5,847 nucleotides of DNA from Oligoflexia bacterium (GTDB lineage Bacteria; Myxococcota_A; UBA796; UBA2385): positions 1 to 5,847 of the forward strand of contig JAADHA010000184.1 of assembly GCA_013152105.1 (NCBI GenBank), written 5' to 3'. Both the position numbers and the translations under genes were made by a program. The notes beneath the pieces were generated by a model. The model did no database searches. It saw nothing but the letters and a program-made list of their open reading frames with translations, and was not told the DNA's origin. Below are positions 5,728 to 5,847 of the stretch, one piece after another. Positions within the stretch are counted from its first letter, which is position 1. Each line of letters starts with the position of its first letter.

Positions 5728-5847
5728 ATGACATCCACGCCACGCCACATCGCGCTGATCCCCGATGGGAACCGCCGCTGGGCCCGCGCTCGGGGCCTGC
5801 TCGGCCCCCAGGGCCCCCTCGCCGGCATCAAGGTCGTGGGCGACATC
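5728..5847 (+). CDS. uppS: cis-Prenyltransferase of the UppS family, N-terminal part only
   Basis: Forty codons are visible before the window ends. HIALIPDGNRRWA (residues 7-19) is the signature of cis-prenyltransferases (undecaprenyl diphosphate synthase family), which add isopentenyl diphosphate units to make the lipid carrier for peptidoglycan and O-antigen synthesis at the cytoplasmic membrane. Aligned without gaps to E. coli UppS, Asp13 corresponds to catalytic Asp26, Asn15 to Asn28, Arg17 to Arg30 and Trp18 to Trp31. The positions of Arg39 and His43, which bind the allylic diphosphate, hold Gly26 and Pro30, so this may be a divergent paralog. An alternative start at ATG 5665 would add 21 Pro/Gly/Ala-rich residues. 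It appears to have its own promoter, separate from the lipoprotein operon. Confidence 0.85.
   Translation, partial: MTSTPRHIALIPDGNRRWARARGLLGPQGPLAGIKVVGDI

Noticed and set aside
4950..5846. 298-codon minus-strand open frame
   Set aside because: It lies antisense to the small lipoprotein and to the UppS signature. No ribosome binding site or domain supports it.
1..5847. CRISPR array, insertion sequence, tRNA or rRNA
   Set aside because: No spaced direct repeats, terminal inverted repeats with a transposase, cloverleaf-like sequence or rRNA core sequence were seen on either strand.

Overview
The window looks like part of the chromosome of a high-GC, Gram-negative, lipoprotein-rich bacterium, most likely a member of Myxococcota or the former Deltaproteobacteria. 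The evidence is three probable exported lipoproteins in a row, a secreted von Willebrand factor A (VWA) protein of a type common in that group, and TolB-like 'SPDG' repeats joined to a CxxCH motif. The assignment rests on gene style only, since there is no rRNA or other taxonomic marker.

Left part (1 to about 2080, minus strand). One long reading frame runs off the left edge and encodes an S9-family (prolyl oligopeptidase-like) serine peptidase with a complete Ser-Asp-His triad. A 65-codon frame with its own ribosome binding site overlaps its start by ATGA. It is either a small coupled gene or the real N-terminus separated by a frameshift. This block is poorer in GC (about 53-57% in sampled rows) than the rest (about 63-72%).

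Junction (about 2080-2270). A short plus-strand frame with the codon-position GC pattern of a high-GC gene ends at 2211. It looks like the tail of a gene whose front was lost where the low-GC block begins. The rest of the gap between 1988 and 2270 shows nothing convincing.

Middle and right part (2271-5540). A VWA-domain protein (minus strand) and a CxxCH/beta-propeller lipoprotein (plus strand) diverge from a 100-bp gap. The gap is a striking imperfect inverted repeat: an 8-bp palindrome lies at the exact midpoint of two extended -10 elements and of the two start codons, so the pair is probably co-regulated. A small unknown lipoprotein overlaps the propeller gene by TGATG and forms an operon with it. 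Two back-to-back hairpins follow.

Right edge (5541-5847). An extended -10 element nearly identical to the one before the propeller gene precedes a partial cis-prenyltransferase (UppS family). It keeps the catalytic Asp but appears to lack two diphosphate-binding residues.

No mobile element, CRISPR array, tRNA or rRNA is visible. The VWA protein and the two lipoproteins plausibly act together at the cell envelope, but their substrates cannot be read from the sequence.
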